DNA of 64,000 bases from Oscillospiraceae bacterium (lineage in GTDB: Bacteria > Bacillota > Clostridia > Oscillospirales > Ruminococcaceae), in contig SVMW01000001.1 in assembly GCA_015067215.1 (NCBI GenBank), positions 35,533 through 99,532 on the forward strand, given 5' to 3'. Made by a program: the position numbers and the translations under genes. Positions 1 to 8,081 of the stretch are shown piece after piece. The notes below the pieces were generated by a model. It had not been told where the DNA came from, did no database searches, and saw only the letters and a list, made by a program, of their open reading frames with translations. Each line of letters begins with the position of its first letter. Position 1 is the first letter of the stretch.

Positions 1-649
1 TTGCCCAAGGTTTGCCCCCAAGTTCCTTGGAGGTATCCAGCCAGTTCATGTCTGTGCCCTGATATTTTACCGCAGTTGTTCTGTCGATAACAGGTGCATT
101 TTTGTCCTGGAAGGCATAAAGGTTTGCCACAACGGTGATGTCCTGCTGTGCAAAGATGTCCACAACCATTTTTACATCAATAAGCTGGTTGTGCTTTGCC
201 TGGGAACCTATGGCGGTTTTGGTGTCGTAATGGATAAAGCCGTCCGCATTTTTGAGGGTAATAACTGCATAGTCAACACCCTTTGCCTTAAGCTCTGCCG
301 CCTGCTGTTTTATTGCCGCTTCGCTTGTAAGGCTGTAAACCTCCACCTTGCTTACCACTTTGGTTGTCTGCACAATGTCGTTCTGAACATCTCCCGGATT
401 TGCGGTAGGTTCAATTTCTTCCCCCGGTGTAGGTGTAGGCTGTGCAGGTGGCTGGCTTATGACAGGGGCTGGTCTGTCCTTGATGCTGCCTATCATTTCC
501 ACAACTGCAGGTGCACCGAAAAAGCCCAGTGCCAGCAAAGCACCGAAAGCAAACACAATGCTGAATACCTTTTTGGCAGTGCGTTTTCTGCTGTATTTTT
601 TGCCCGACAGGCTGGTATTTCGTTTTATTTTTATTGGTTTGTTTGCCAT
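1..649 (-). CDS. DUF4015 family putative glycosyl hydrolase-like protein (C-terminus beyond window edge)
   Basis: The visible N-terminal 216 residues start at an ATG preceded by GGAGG. They show a basic cytoplasmic head (KIKIKRN...KKYSRKRTAKK), one membrane-spanning segment near residues 27-45, and a Pro/Thr linker (PAQPTPTPGEE). After that begins a domain with the pattern KGVDYAVITLKNADGFIHYD and, further on, NLYAFQDK, which I recognise as the start of DUF4015, a TIM-barrel putative glycoside hydrolase family. It is likely a membrane-anchored extracellular protein. It lies 30 bases downstream of the RnfA-like gene and may share its transcript. Substrate unknown; catalytic residues would lie beyond the edge. 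Confidence 0.7.
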   Translation of the reverse strand, partial: MANKPIKIKRNTSLSGKKYSRKRTAKKVFSIVFAFGALLALGFFGAPAVVEMIGSIKDRPAPVISQPPAQPTPTPGEEIEPTANPGDVQNDIVQTTKVVSKVEVYSLTSEAAIKQQAAELKAKGVDYAVITLKNADGFIHYDTKTAIGSQAKHNQLIDVKMVVDIFAQQDITVVANLYAFQDKNAPVIDRTTAVKYQGTDMNWLDTSKELGGKPWA

Positions 650-679
650 AATGGCCTCCGATAAATTAATTGTCCTTTT

Positions 680-1297
680 TTAAAATGCAACCATATGACC
701 TATAAGTCCGTAGATGCCCAGCGCAAGAATTGAAATGTAGATAAGGGTGATAGGCAGGCCCCTGAAAGCTTCAGGAACCCTGTCGTGGGCGATTTTTCTT
801 TCACCTTCACTGATAAGGATAATTGCAAGGAAATAACCGATGCTGCTGCCCAGTGCAAACACAACGCTTTCAGCAAGGTTCATACCCTGATAAACAGTGA
901 GTATAACTGTGCCCACAATGGCGCTGTTTATACTTGCACTTGTTACAGAGCGCACAACATCTTTAAAACGGTTGCCCAGAATTATGCTGAGCAACACAAT
1001 TACAACAATGTAGCTTACTGTACAGGCTGCAACAACAATGGCAGGCAGTACAAAACGGCGGTATGCACCAAAGCCTGCAATGTCAACCAGCGGCATTGCA
1101 AAGTATACAATGACAACTGTCATGAGCTGGAACACTGTGAGTGCCGCACAGAAATAGCTTGTGCTTTTTTTGGAGTCATGGAGCATTCGCAGACCGCTGC
1201 TGATGCCCAGTGCACGGGTGAACACCGCGTTCTGTGTGCCTGCTGCAACAAGGGCCAAGCCGAAATAACTAATCAGCATCTCGATTATATCGTTCAT
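680..1297 (-). CDS. rnfA: RnfA/NqrE-family membrane protein lacking the Fe-S cysteines
   Basis: A 205-residue, six-helix membrane protein of the RnfA/RnfE/NqrD/NqrE family. The start is ATG at 1297 (MNDIIEML), which has GGAGG just upstream; a longer reading from 1360 has no ribosome site. The C-terminal part aligns by eye with RsxA (ERK...VPEAFRG versus RERLAVADVPAPFRG). In typical RnfA two cysteines (in LGxCP and TTNCAVLG) help bind a membrane [2Fe-2S] cluster. Here they read LGIS (Ser33) and SINSAIVG (Ser125). It overlaps the RnfE-like gene by 29 bases. The family is clear; electron transfer is doubtful. Confidence 0.8.
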   Translation of the reverse strand: MNDIIEMLISYFGLALVAAGTQNAVFTRALGISSGLRMLHDSKKSTSYFCAALTVFQLMTVVIVYFAMPLVDIAGFGAYRRFVLPAIVVAACTVSYIVVIVLLSIILGNRFKDVVRSVTSASINSAIVGTVILTVYQGMNLAESVVFALGSSIGYFLAIILISEGERKIAHDRVPEAFRGLPITLIYISILALGIYGLIGHMVAF

Positions 1298-1940
1298 CGT
1301 GCATAGCCTCCACTTCCACTTTGTATTTATAGTTTTTGATAAGCTGTGCCCACAAAGCACTCAGCAGCGCAATGATAAGAAAACCGCCGAAGGTGTTGTG
1401 TGCCATTGGCAGAGGGGCAAAGCCGATAAGTTTTACGCCAAGAAGGGTGCCGTAACCCAGAAATTCCCTTACGGCACTTATAATAATGCAGGCAACTATA
1501 AAACCTGCTGTGTTTCTGAGACCGTTGATTATCGAATAGAGCAGAGATTCTTTTCTGGTCTTTTCAAAGTTTTTTACAATAAGCGGGTCAACTACCATAA
1601 TAGGCAGATACACACCCAGCACCAGCACCGTTGCACCCAGAAGTTTGTACATGTAGTAGTAAACAAAACTGAACACAATTGCCGAAATAAACGGATAGAA
1701 AAATGTTTTGAGCGGCATGCTCATACGTCTGGTAATAAGGTTTGTTACAATTCTGGTTGGTGTAAGCAGAAAAAACACTGCAATGCAAAGCAGAATGCCG
1801 TTGTGCACTGTGGTTGCCGCAACAACCAGCGGTGCAAGAGCAAGCCCTTTTACAAAAACAGGGTTGGACAAAAACACCTTGCGGCGTCTTACAGTGTCTT
1901 CCCAGTTGGAGTAAAGGTAGGAATAGTCTTTATTTTTCAT
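1269..1940 (-). CDS. rnfE: RnfE/NqrD-family membrane protein lacking the Fe-S cysteines
   Basis: A 223-residue multi-spanning protein that aligns by eye with RnfE/RsxE: NPVFVKGLALAP matches the NxxLVQLLGLCP region and REFLGYGTLLG matches REIIGNGTLFG. Both cysteines that would ligate the membrane [2Fe-2S] cluster in RnfE are replaced: LGLCP reads LALAP (Ala36) and PLIVTNC reads PIMVVDP (Pro119). Start ATG at 1940 is preceded by GGCAGGAAAG; it overlaps the end of the RnfD-like gene by 11 bases and the next gene by 29, so the three are translationally coupled. Confidence 0.8.
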   Translation of the reverse strand: MKNKDYSYLYSNWEDTVRRRKVFLSNPVFVKGLALAPLVVAATTVHNGILLCIAVFFLLTPTRIVTNLITRRMSMPLKTFFYPFISAIVFSFVYYYMYKLLGATVLVLGVYLPIMVVDPLIVKNFEKTRKESLLYSIINGLRNTAGFIVACIIISAVREFLGYGTLLGVKLIGFAPLPMAHNTFGGFLIIALLSALWAQLIKNYKYKVEVEAMHDERYNRDAD

Positions 1941-3078
1941 TTTTCTTTCCTGCCTTTCTCTGCTGTTTCTGCTGTTCTTCCAGCTTTAAGATTTCATTTA
2001 TATCAATTGTTCTGGTTGAATAGATAACATCGTCAAGGTTGTCTTCCGCTTCACTGATAAGTTTCATTGTGCCGGCGCGGCGTGTTGATGCGGCCGCCTC
2101 CTGCGGCTGTGGCGGTTCAGCAGTTTCAGGCTGTGGCACAGATTCATCTTTTTCAACTTTAACGCGGTCCTTGCGGCTTACCATGCGTTCAATGTAACCA
2201 TCCATTGTGTTTACGATAAGCAGTGCAAAGCAGGTGCCGATTTCAAAACTGCCGTAGTAGCGGAACAGCATGCCCATTACACCGCACAGTATGCCGAAAA
2301 TTATTTTTGCCTTTGGTGTGTGAGGTGTTGTGGTAGGCTCGCTCAGCATGAACAAAGCTATAAAGAACACCTGACCGTTGAGCATTTCCAGCAGAAAGCT
2401 GTCAAAATGTGAAAAACCGTAGATACGCGGAAATACAAAGGCAATCACACCGCAGGTTGCAAGAAATGTAACAGGCACATGCCAGGTGATGCGTTTTTTG
2501 AACATAAGGTACAGACCAAGCACAGTTATCAGTATTACAAAGTCAGCACCCATTGATGCAGGGTAGTTGCCCAGCAGCAGCTGAAAGGTGTCATACGCAG
2601 GCACCGCACCGTCTTTGAGCAGGCTTGCGTTGGATGCTGTTGCAAATGCGGTTCTGCCGCTGAAAAAGTCCACCTTTGTAAAAGGTTTTACTGCGGAGAA
2701 CACAGCATCAGGCCAGTTAACCGCCGCACAGCACATTGCAAGGGCTGCAAGGTTGAAAGGGTAAACGTCCTTGCCGCCAAACAGATGCTTGCCCACCAGA
2801 ATGGTGATTACAACTGTAACAGCCACCACATAAACAGGTACGCTTACAGGCAGCATAAGACAGAATATGATTGCCGACAGAATGCTGGAGTTGTCGTGGC
2901 CGTCAAAGTCCTGTTTGCGGACCATGGAAACCATCACATCCACAATGCGCGCTGTCACAAGAGCAACCGCATTGAGCAGCAGCACACGGGGACCGTACAG
3001 CACAGTGCCGCAGAATATAAGCGGCAGCAGGGCAATCATCATATATTTATCGTGATTTCTTCTTCTAAGATTAGTCAT
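1930..3078 (-). CDS. rnfD: RnfD/NqrB-family membrane protein with degenerate flavinylation motif
   Basis: A 382-residue multi-spanning protein of the RnfD/NqrB family, shown by GGKDVYPFNLAALAM (family pattern NPFNPA) and later hydrophobic helices. Family members carry FMN on a threonine in DxxSGAT. Here the matching stretch, residues 145-152, reads FATASNAS: the Asp is absent, Gly is Asn and Thr is Ser. A cytoplasmic tail of about 90 residues (Pro/Glu-rich, then acidic and Lys/Gln-rich) follows the last helix and is unusual for RnfD. It starts 20 bases after rpe. RnfC, RnfG and RnfB are not adjacent. Confidence 0.8.
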   Translation of the reverse strand: MTNLRRRNHDKYMMIALLPLIFCGTVLYGPRVLLLNAVALVTARIVDVMVSMVRKQDFDGHDNSSILSAIIFCLMLPVSVPVYVVAVTVVITILVGKHLFGGKDVYPFNLAALAMCCAAVNWPDAVFSAVKPFTKVDFFSGRTAFATASNASLLKDGAVPAYDTFQLLLGNYPASMGADFVILITVLGLYLMFKKRITWHVPVTFLATCGVIAFVFPRIYGFSHFDSFLLEMLNGQVFFIALFMLSEPTTTPHTPKAKIIFGILCGVMGMLFRYYGSFEIGTCFALLIVNTMDGYIERMVSRKDRVKVEKDESVPQPETAEPPQPQEAAASTRRAGTMKLISEAEDNLDDVIYSTRTIDINEILKLEEQQKQQRKAGKKNEK

Positions 3079-3098
3079 AAAATAACTCTCGGTTTCTT

Positions 3099-3746
3099 TT
3101 AAATTTTAAGGCTGTCAATTGCAGCTTTTACATCCTGTGCACCAAACACATAGCTGCCTGCAACCAGCAGGTTTGCACCGTTTTCGGCACACAGTCTGCC
3201 TGTTGTGCCGTTTATGCCGCCGTCAACTTCTATGTAAAGGTCATTGAGGCCGCGGCGTTTTGCTTCTTCGCTGATGGCTTTCAGCTTGCCAAGGGAATTT
3301 TCCATAAAGCCCTGACCGCCAAAACCCGGTTCAACGCTCATAACAAGCACAAGGTCCAGCTGGTCAAGATAAGGAAAAACCGCTTCGGCAGGTGTTGCAG
3401 GCTTGATAACCAGACCTGCCTTTTTGCCGCAGCTTTTGATGATGGAGATTGTTTCTGCAACATCGCTTTCACTTTCAATATGGAAAGAAACAAGGTCTGC
3501 ACCTGCTTCGCAGAATTTTTTTGCATAAAGGTGCGGTTTTATAATCATAAGATGTACATCAAAAAATGCATCGGTCACCTTTCTCAGACTTTTCACAACA
3601 GGAATGCCGTAGGAAATGTTTGGCACAAAGACGCCGTCCATAACATCAATGTGCAGCATATCTGCACCGTTGTCCATTACAAGTCTGCAGTCGCGTTCAA
3701 GGTTTGCAAAGTCTGCGGAAAGAATTGATGGGGATACCTTTGTCAT
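3099..3746 (-). CDS. rpe: Ribulose-phosphate 3-epimerase
   Basis: A full-length 215-residue TIM-barrel enzyme of the pentose phosphate pathway that interconverts ribulose 5-phosphate and xylulose 5-phosphate in the cytoplasm. Family marks are the N-terminus (SPSILSADFANL), the metal-binding HIDVMDGVFVPN and DVHLMI, the loop MSVEPGFGGQGF and the C-terminal EVDGGIN. The start is ATG with GAGG upstream. The gene leads a minus-strand run into the RnfD-like gene; rpe often sits instead behind rsgA and prpC, so this neighbourhood is unusual. Confidence 0.96.
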   Translation of the reverse strand: MTKVSPSILSADFANLERDCRLVMDNGADMLHIDVMDGVFVPNISYGIPVVKSLRKVTDAFFDVHLMIIKPHLYAKKFCEAGADLVSFHIESESDVAETISIIKSCGKKAGLVIKPATPAEAVFPYLDQLDLVLVMSVEPGFGGQGFMENSLGKLKAISEEAKRRGLNDLYIEVDGGINGTTGRLCAENGANLLVAGSYVFGAQDVKAAIDSLKI

Positions 3747-4024
3747 TTTAATTTACCTCGTTATATATGTAAAATCTGCCGGCAGAAACATCTGACATAT
3801 GCGCACATTTCTGCCTGCATTGCAGTTTTTTGCTGCATAAGGGCACAAATGCCCATACTATAATATTTTATTATACATACTATCCCGATAAAAATCAATT
3901 AAATAGGAAAGGTTTAACATTTTGGAAAAAATTTTTTCACAAATATCGGAACAGAACACAGCAGAGTGACACCGAAAACAAAAGCCTCCACCGGCAGAGC
4001 AAACCTTAAGTAAACAAAAAAAGA
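3747..4024. other. Intergenic region left of a dispersed repeat
   Basis: About 280 AT-rich bases between the rpe start and a repeat of the TGTCATTCTGAG family. It should hold the promoter for the rpe operon on the minus strand, but I do not see a convincing -35/-10 pair. A short open reading frame here has no ribosome site and looks spurious. The bases from 4106 to 4215 likewise show nothing recognisable. Confidence 0.4.
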
Positions 4025-4105
4025 TGTCATTCTGAGGCATTTATGCCGAAGAATCTCCCGGTTTTACCGGGCACCCAGATTCTTCGCTACGCTCAGAATG
4101 ACATT
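4025..4105. repeat. Dispersed inverted repeat R1, copy 1
   Basis: It begins TGTCATTCTGAGG and ends CTCAGAATGACA, with inner arms CGAAGAATCT and AGATTCTTCG and a short internal hairpin (CCCGGTTTTACCGGG). Ten related copies occur in intergenic positions of this window. This copy lies between the rpe operon and the QueG-like gene. Confidence 0.85.
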
Positions 4106-4215
4106 TTATTATATCAGGTTAACGGCATTATATTTTCTTTATCCCAGGATGCAGTCTTTGTGTGTAAATTTATCGTTTTTATCCGCCTCTCTGCCAAGAT
4201 AAGCTTTGGAATAAA

Positions 4216-4998
4216 CTATTCCCCGTAAATTTCAAGGTTTCTCTCCAGCGTTTTCAGCCCGCGGAAACCAAAAGCACGGCTTTTGTAAACCTGCGCCACT
4301 GTGGCTTTTTCCACCCTGCTCACAATGTTGTGGCTGAACAGGTTGCTGTCGGTGCAGATATCCCTGTTGTAAGGGCACACCTTCTGGCATATATCGCAGC
4401 CGAACACGGTTTTTGCCTTTCGCAGAATATCGGTTTCCTTTTCTGTCAGCTGACCTTTTTTCTGACTTATGTGGGAGGCACAGTTTTCGCAGCTGACCTT
4501 GCCGTCCTTTACCGCACCGCCAGGACAGGCAGCCGCGCAGCGTCCGCAGTGACAGCAGCCTTTTACATCACACAGAACAGTATCTGTTTCCATGTCGGTG
4601 ACAATTTCGCCGATAAACACAAAGCTGCCCCATTTTTCCGTTATAAGCAGACTGTTGTCACCTTTTACCCCCAGCCCTGCCTTTGCGGCCATATCCACCT
4701 CATCAATGGGGGAGGCATCCGCAAAAGGTTCAAAGGAATAGTCAGGGTAGGCGGTTTTAAGGTCGGCACATATGGATTTTAGTTGCTCCATTGCCACTAT
4801 GTGATAATCTTCTACCGCACAGTATGCACTTATGTTACCTTCCATGGCAGTTTTGTTGTAATAAGGGAAAATTATGGCGATTGCCGCCCTGGAATTTTGT
4901 GGTAATCTGGCCTTTGAACGCACCTCAAAAAGGTTTAAATGTTGAAAACTTACACAGGAAAAATCTGCCAGATTATAACTTTTTAATATACTTTCCAT
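4216..4998 (-). CDS. queG: QueG-like epoxyqueuosine reductase family Fe-S protein, short form
   Basis: A 260-residue protein with the QueG architecture. The DUF1730-like N-terminal part holds DASPIDEVDMAAKAGLGVKG, and the ferredoxin part binds two [4Fe-4S] clusters (CCHCGRCAAACP, CENC and CDICQKVCPYN). QueG reduces epoxyqueuosine to queuosine in tRNA. This protein is about 100 residues shorter than typical QueG and lacks the C-terminal HEAT-repeat tRNA-binding part, so its substrate may differ. I start at ATG 4998 (MESILK), with AAGAAAGG upstream; an upstream ATG at 5022 has no ribosome site. No queuosine genes are adjacent. Confidence 0.75.
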   Translation of the reverse strand: MESILKSYNLADFSCVSFQHLNLFEVRSKARLPQNSRAAIAIIFPYYNKTAMEGNISAYCAVEDYHIVAMEQLKSICADLKTAYPDYSFEPFADASPIDEVDMAAKAGLGVKGDNSLLITEKWGSFVFIGEIVTDMETDTVLCDVKGCCHCGRCAAACPGGAVKDGKVSCENCASHISQKKGQLTEKETDILRKAKTVFGCDICQKVCPYNRDICTDSNLFSHNIVSRVEKATVAQVYKSRAFGFRGLKTLERNLEIYGE

Positions 4999-5022
4999 GG
5001 CAAAATTAACCTTTCTTAACAT

Positions 5023-5549
5023 TGTTTGGCAAAATAATACACTATTTTAGTGCAAAAATACAGAGTTTTTGCGAAAAATTTTGTTAAAAACATTAAAGTT
5101 GCAACTTTTACTTGACAAAAATACGAGTTTTTAACAGTTTCAACAGAGTTTTCAACAAACTGCAGTTTAAAACCCCTTCCTATTGTTAAAAACTGCCCCG
5201 AATGTTGAAAACTTAAAGTTTTTTGTTGAAAACTTTGAGATATTACAAACTGTAATTCAAAAAAATTATCATGGTGAAAATATCTTCACACAATGTTCAT
5301 ATTTTGCCTAAATACCTGCATTTTGGCAGTTTTGAGTTTTCAACATGCTGTGGAAAACTGTGTTTAAAACTTTACAATCAGTAATTCTGCCTTTTCTTTT
5401 TTTGATTATTCCAGCCTGTTTCGGCAGTTATTTTATGCATTATTATCCCATTTAAACAGTATGGTGTTGAAAAATAATTTAAAAGGTGTATACTATTTAA
5501 AGGTATTGTTTTATATAATATTAATCTACGGTTAAGGAGAATATATATA
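5023..5549. other. AT-rich intergenic region with a cluster of TTTTCAACA words
   Basis: This 527-base gap carries TTTTCAACA in either orientation at 5149, 5203, 5224, 5337 and 5465 and TTTTCCACA (as TGTGGAAAA) at 5349. The latter differs from the consensus DnaA box TTATCCACA at one position. No open reading frame with a ribosome site is present. It also contains the promoter of the mrp gene. The word cluster resembles those at 19.5 kb and near the origin. Confidence 0.5.
5467..5494 (+). promoter_or_regulatory. Probable sigma-A promoter of mrp
   Basis: TTGAAA at 5467 and TATACT at 5489 are separated by 16 bases and lie about 55 bases upstream of the mrp start codon. The spacing and hexamers fit a housekeeping promoter. 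Confidence 0.55.
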
Positions 5550-6380
5550 ATGAGTGAATGTACACATGACTGCAGCAGCTGCTCCAGCAACTGTTCAGAA
5601 AGAACTGCACCTCAGAAAGACAAACTTAACGAACTTTCCAGCGTTAAGAAGGTTATTGGTGTTATAAGCGGCAAAGGCGGCGTTGGCAAAAGCCTTGTAA
5701 CAAGTATGCTTGCTGTTTTAAGCCAGAGAAACGGCTACAACACAGCTGTGCTTGACGCTGACGTTACAGGCCCGTCCATCGGCCAGACTTTCGGCGTGCA
5801 CAAAAAAGTGCTTGGCAACGAAGTTGGCATGCTGCCAAACATTAGCAAAACAGGCATTCAGCTTATGACTGCAAACTTTATGCTTAAGGAAGAAACAGAC
5901 CCTGTTGTATGGCGCGGTCCTGTTATCGCAGGCGTTATCAAACAGTTCTGGACAGAAGTTATCTGGAACGATGTAGACTTTATGTTTATCGACATGCCTC
6001 CGGGAACAGGTGACGTTCCGCTTACAGTTTACCAGTCAATCCCTGTTGACGGAATTATCATTGTTGCTTCCCCACAGGAACTTGTTGGCATGATTGTTGA
6101 AAAAGCTGTTAAGATGGCAAACATGATGAATGTGCCTATTCTTGGTATTGTTGAAAACATGAGCTATGTGAAATGCCCTGACTGCGGCAAGAAAATTTAT
6201 GTTTTCGGCGAAAGCAAAGTTAAGGAAACAGCAGACAAATATAACCTGCCTGTACTTGCACAGATTCCAATTGACCCACAGCTTGCAAAAAATTGCGACC
6301 AGGGTGTAATTGAACTGTTTGAAGGCGATTATATGGACTCAGCATTTGCTGAAGTTGAAAAACTTTTGAGCGAAAAATAA
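5550..6380 (+). CDS. mrp: Mrp/NBP35-family Fe-S cluster carrier ATPase
   Basis: A 276-residue P-loop ATPase that holds and transfers Fe-S clusters to target proteins. It shows the deviant Walker A GKGGVGKS near residues 40-50, DADVTGPSIG, the Walker B region FIDMPPGTGD, and CPDCGKK near the C-terminus, the pair that bridges a cluster at the dimer interface. The first 16 residues are cysteine-rich (CTHDCSSCSSNC), as in the eukaryotic NBP35 type, and may bind a second cluster. The start is ATG with AAGGAG upstream. The gene has its own promoter and terminator. Confidence 0.93.
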   Translation: MSECTHDCSSCSSNCSERTAPQKDKLNELSSVKKVIGVISGKGGVGKSLVTSMLAVLSQRNGYNTAVLDADVTGPSIGQTFGVHKKVLGNEVGMLPNISKTGIQLMTANFMLKEETDPVVWRGPVIAGVIKQFWTEVIWNDVDFMFIDMPPGTGDVPLTVYQSIPVDGIIIVASPQELVGMIVEKAVKMANMMNVPILGIVENMSYVKCPDCGKKIYVFGESKVKETADKYNLPVLAQIPIDPQLAKNCDQGVIELFEGDYMDSAFAEVEKLLSEK

Positions 6381-6393
6381 TACAGAACAAAAG

Positions 6394-6428
6394 AAAGACG
6401 ATGTCAGAAAAGCGACATCGTCTTTTTT
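6394..6428 (+). terminator. Rho-independent terminator of mrp
   Basis: An 11-bp stem (AAGACGATGTC / GACATCGTCTT) with an 8-base loop is followed by a T run, 14 bases after the mrp stop codon. Confidence 0.85.
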
Positions 6429-6605
6429 ATTATGTATTTTTTACGGGACGTACATGAGCCATCCCTTGCAAAACATACAGCATATATTTGTATATGTGAT
6501 ATTTATATTCAGTGCACCTGCAGTGAGCACTCATATGCCTGATTTGTTCACCACAGCAAGCCTGTTTTCGCAATTCCAGGCGAAATGGGCGCTGCCTGCC
6601 TCAGC

Positions 6606-6690
6606 GGCAGTTTTGGTCACTTTTGCTGCCAAAAGTGACGTCCGAAGGACAAACATTCTTTGATACTTTCTTTAAAGAAAGCACATACCG
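6606..6690. repeat. Palindrome-rich repeat R3, copy 1
   Basis: Three palindromes follow in order: GTCACTTTTG-CTGC-CAAAAGTGAC (6616-6639), GTCCGAAGGAC, and ACTTTCTTTAAAGAAAG near 6664. Close relatives occur at 40176-40199 and 43403-43453. The rest of the 6429-6691 gap shows no gene. Confidence 0.55.
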
Positions 6691-6691
6691 C

Positions 6692-7210
6692 CTACACCCA
6701 CCGTGGGCTGTCAGATATAACCGCCTGTCCTTTTTCAAGGCTTTTTGCCACATCAATTGTGCGCTGGTTGCGGCTGCCTTTAAACTTTAAGTCCATGCTT
6801 TTTTCGCTTTCGATAAACGGCCCGTCAATGAGGATATCCACCTGCTGCAGCAGTTTGTATTTGTCGTCAGCCGTATCTTTTACAAGTGCTTCATACAGAT
6901 ATCCTGTAAAGGCACAGATTTCATATCCCAGCTTTTTGAGTTCCGCTGACAGCACTGCAAATTCCTTTGGCTGACAGAAAGGGTCGCCGCCTGACAGGGT
7001 AACCCCTTTAATCATAGGGTTTTTCTTTATCATTGCAATAATTTCTGCCACGGTGTAGTCGGTGCCTGTGCCGAAAGGATGGGTTTCGGGGTTGTGACAG
7101 CCTTTGCAGTTGTGTACACAGCCCTGGGCAAAAATTACAAAACGGAAGCCCGGGCCGTCGGTGATGCTGTTTTTGTTGAAACCTGCTATATTGAGAGATG
7201 TATTTTCCAT
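6692..7210 (-). CDS. nrdG: Anaerobic ribonucleotide reductase activating protein
   Basis: A 172-residue radical SAM enzyme that installs the glycyl radical on class III ribonucleotide reductase NrdD under anoxic conditions. It carries the CxxxCxxC motif as CVHNCKGCHN at about residues 31-40, followed by the NPETH signature and the SAM-binding GGDPF. I prefer ATG 7210 with AAGGTGG upstream over a GTG at 7219. No nrdD is adjacent in this window. It follows the DUF1461 gene by 18 bases, probably one transcript. Confidence 0.93.
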   Translation of the reverse strand: MENTSLNIAGFNKNSITDGPGFRFVIFAQGCVHNCKGCHNPETHPFGTGTDYTVAEIIAMIKKNPMIKGVTLSGGDPFCQPKEFAVLSAELKKLGYEICAFTGYLYEALVKDTADDKYKLLQQVDILIDGPFIESEKSMDLKFKGSRNQRTIDVAKSLEKGQAVISDSPRWV

Positions 7211-7228
7211 ATTATCCACCTTAAAGGG

Positions 7229-7897
7229 TTATTTTTTGCCGTATACGGCAAGGACTGTTTTTACAATGCCGCAAAGCACAATAAAAACCGCAATTACCGC
7301 CATACATATTGCATAGAAAAATTCCAGCGGAAACATATTTATCATTATGCTTACCGCAGGGTCAAGCAGCCACAGGTCGTTGGTAAAAAACACCTTGTGG
7401 AAGCCTATCCAGAACTTCTGGAAGTTGGTGATTATCATTATGCCAAGTGCCGCCACCACCAGCACAAGCCCCACTGCCACATATTTATATTTACGGTTCA
7501 ATGTTGCCATTGCCGCCTTTGCGCCGTCCTTTTTAAGCACAAATGCGGTCATTGCTGCAACAGCTGCCCCAAGGGCAGAAGCGATGTATATAACGCCCAG
7601 ATATAAATTTTTAACATCAATCATATGCAGTTTTTCCCGCTGGTCAAAGATTTCTCTCTGCACACCTTTTACCTCGTACTGCATATCAAGATTCTCCCTG
7701 CCTCCTGCCATGTAGGACAGCAAACCGTCGGTAACCGCCATAAGGTCGTCCTTTGCAATGCCGATATACTCTGCTGTGTCAAGCTTGTCGTACTGACGGC
7801 TGAAAAACGGACGGAACTGGCTTACCCCGATTACGCTGAACATTAACAGCGCCACAAAGGTAAAGGGAAGAATAAGGTTGTAAAAAAGTTTTTTCAT
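7229..7897 (-). CDS. DUF1461 (TIGR01906) family integral membrane protein
   Basis: A 222-residue protein with four hydrophobic segments (about residues 5-25, 100-122, 138-158, 190-215) and a central extracytoplasmic region. The signatures HMIDVKNLYLGV, NDLWLLDPAVSIMINMFPLEFF match the TIGR01906/DUF1461 family, whose function is unknown to me. Start ATG with GAGG upstream. It sits immediately before nrdG, but there is no known functional link. Confidence 0.8.
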   Translation of the reverse strand: MKKLFYNLILPFTFVALLMFSVIGVSQFRPFFSRQYDKLDTAEYIGIAKDDLMAVTDGLLSYMAGGRENLDMQYEVKGVQREIFDQREKLHMIDVKNLYLGVIYIASALGAAVAAMTAFVLKKDGAKAAMATLNRKYKYVAVGLVLVVAALGIMIITNFQKFWIGFHKVFFTNDLWLLDPAVSIMINMFPLEFFYAICMAVIAVFIVLCGIVKTVLAVYGKK

Positions 7898-8013
7898 ATA
7901 GGCCTCGTAAATTAAGTTTGTACAGTTATAAGAATAACACTAAACTACCTTGAGTGCAATATAAAACGGAACAGCCGGTTCCGCTGTAAATCATATACGC
8001 TTTCCGCATACAG

Positions 8014-8054
8014 AAAACCACCGCCCCAAACAGAAAACGGAGCGGTGGTTTTTT
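8014..8054 (-). terminator. Terminator-like hairpin after the liv operon
   Basis: AAAACCACCGC pairs with GCGGTGGTTTT around a 17-base loop. T-rich tails exist on both sides, with the longer one on the plus strand, so it may act in both directions. It lies about 30 bases beyond the livF stop codon. Confidence 0.7.
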
Positions 8055-8081
8055 ATGTATTGAGGTTTAGTTATTGCAAGA

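Noticed and set aside
191..664. Plus-strand open frames opposite the DUF4015 gene
   Set aside because: They lack ribosome sites and lie antisense to a gene with clear protein features.
4998..5022. Start of the QueG-like gene at 5022
   Set aside because: No ribosome site upstream; ATG 4998 has AAGAAAGG.
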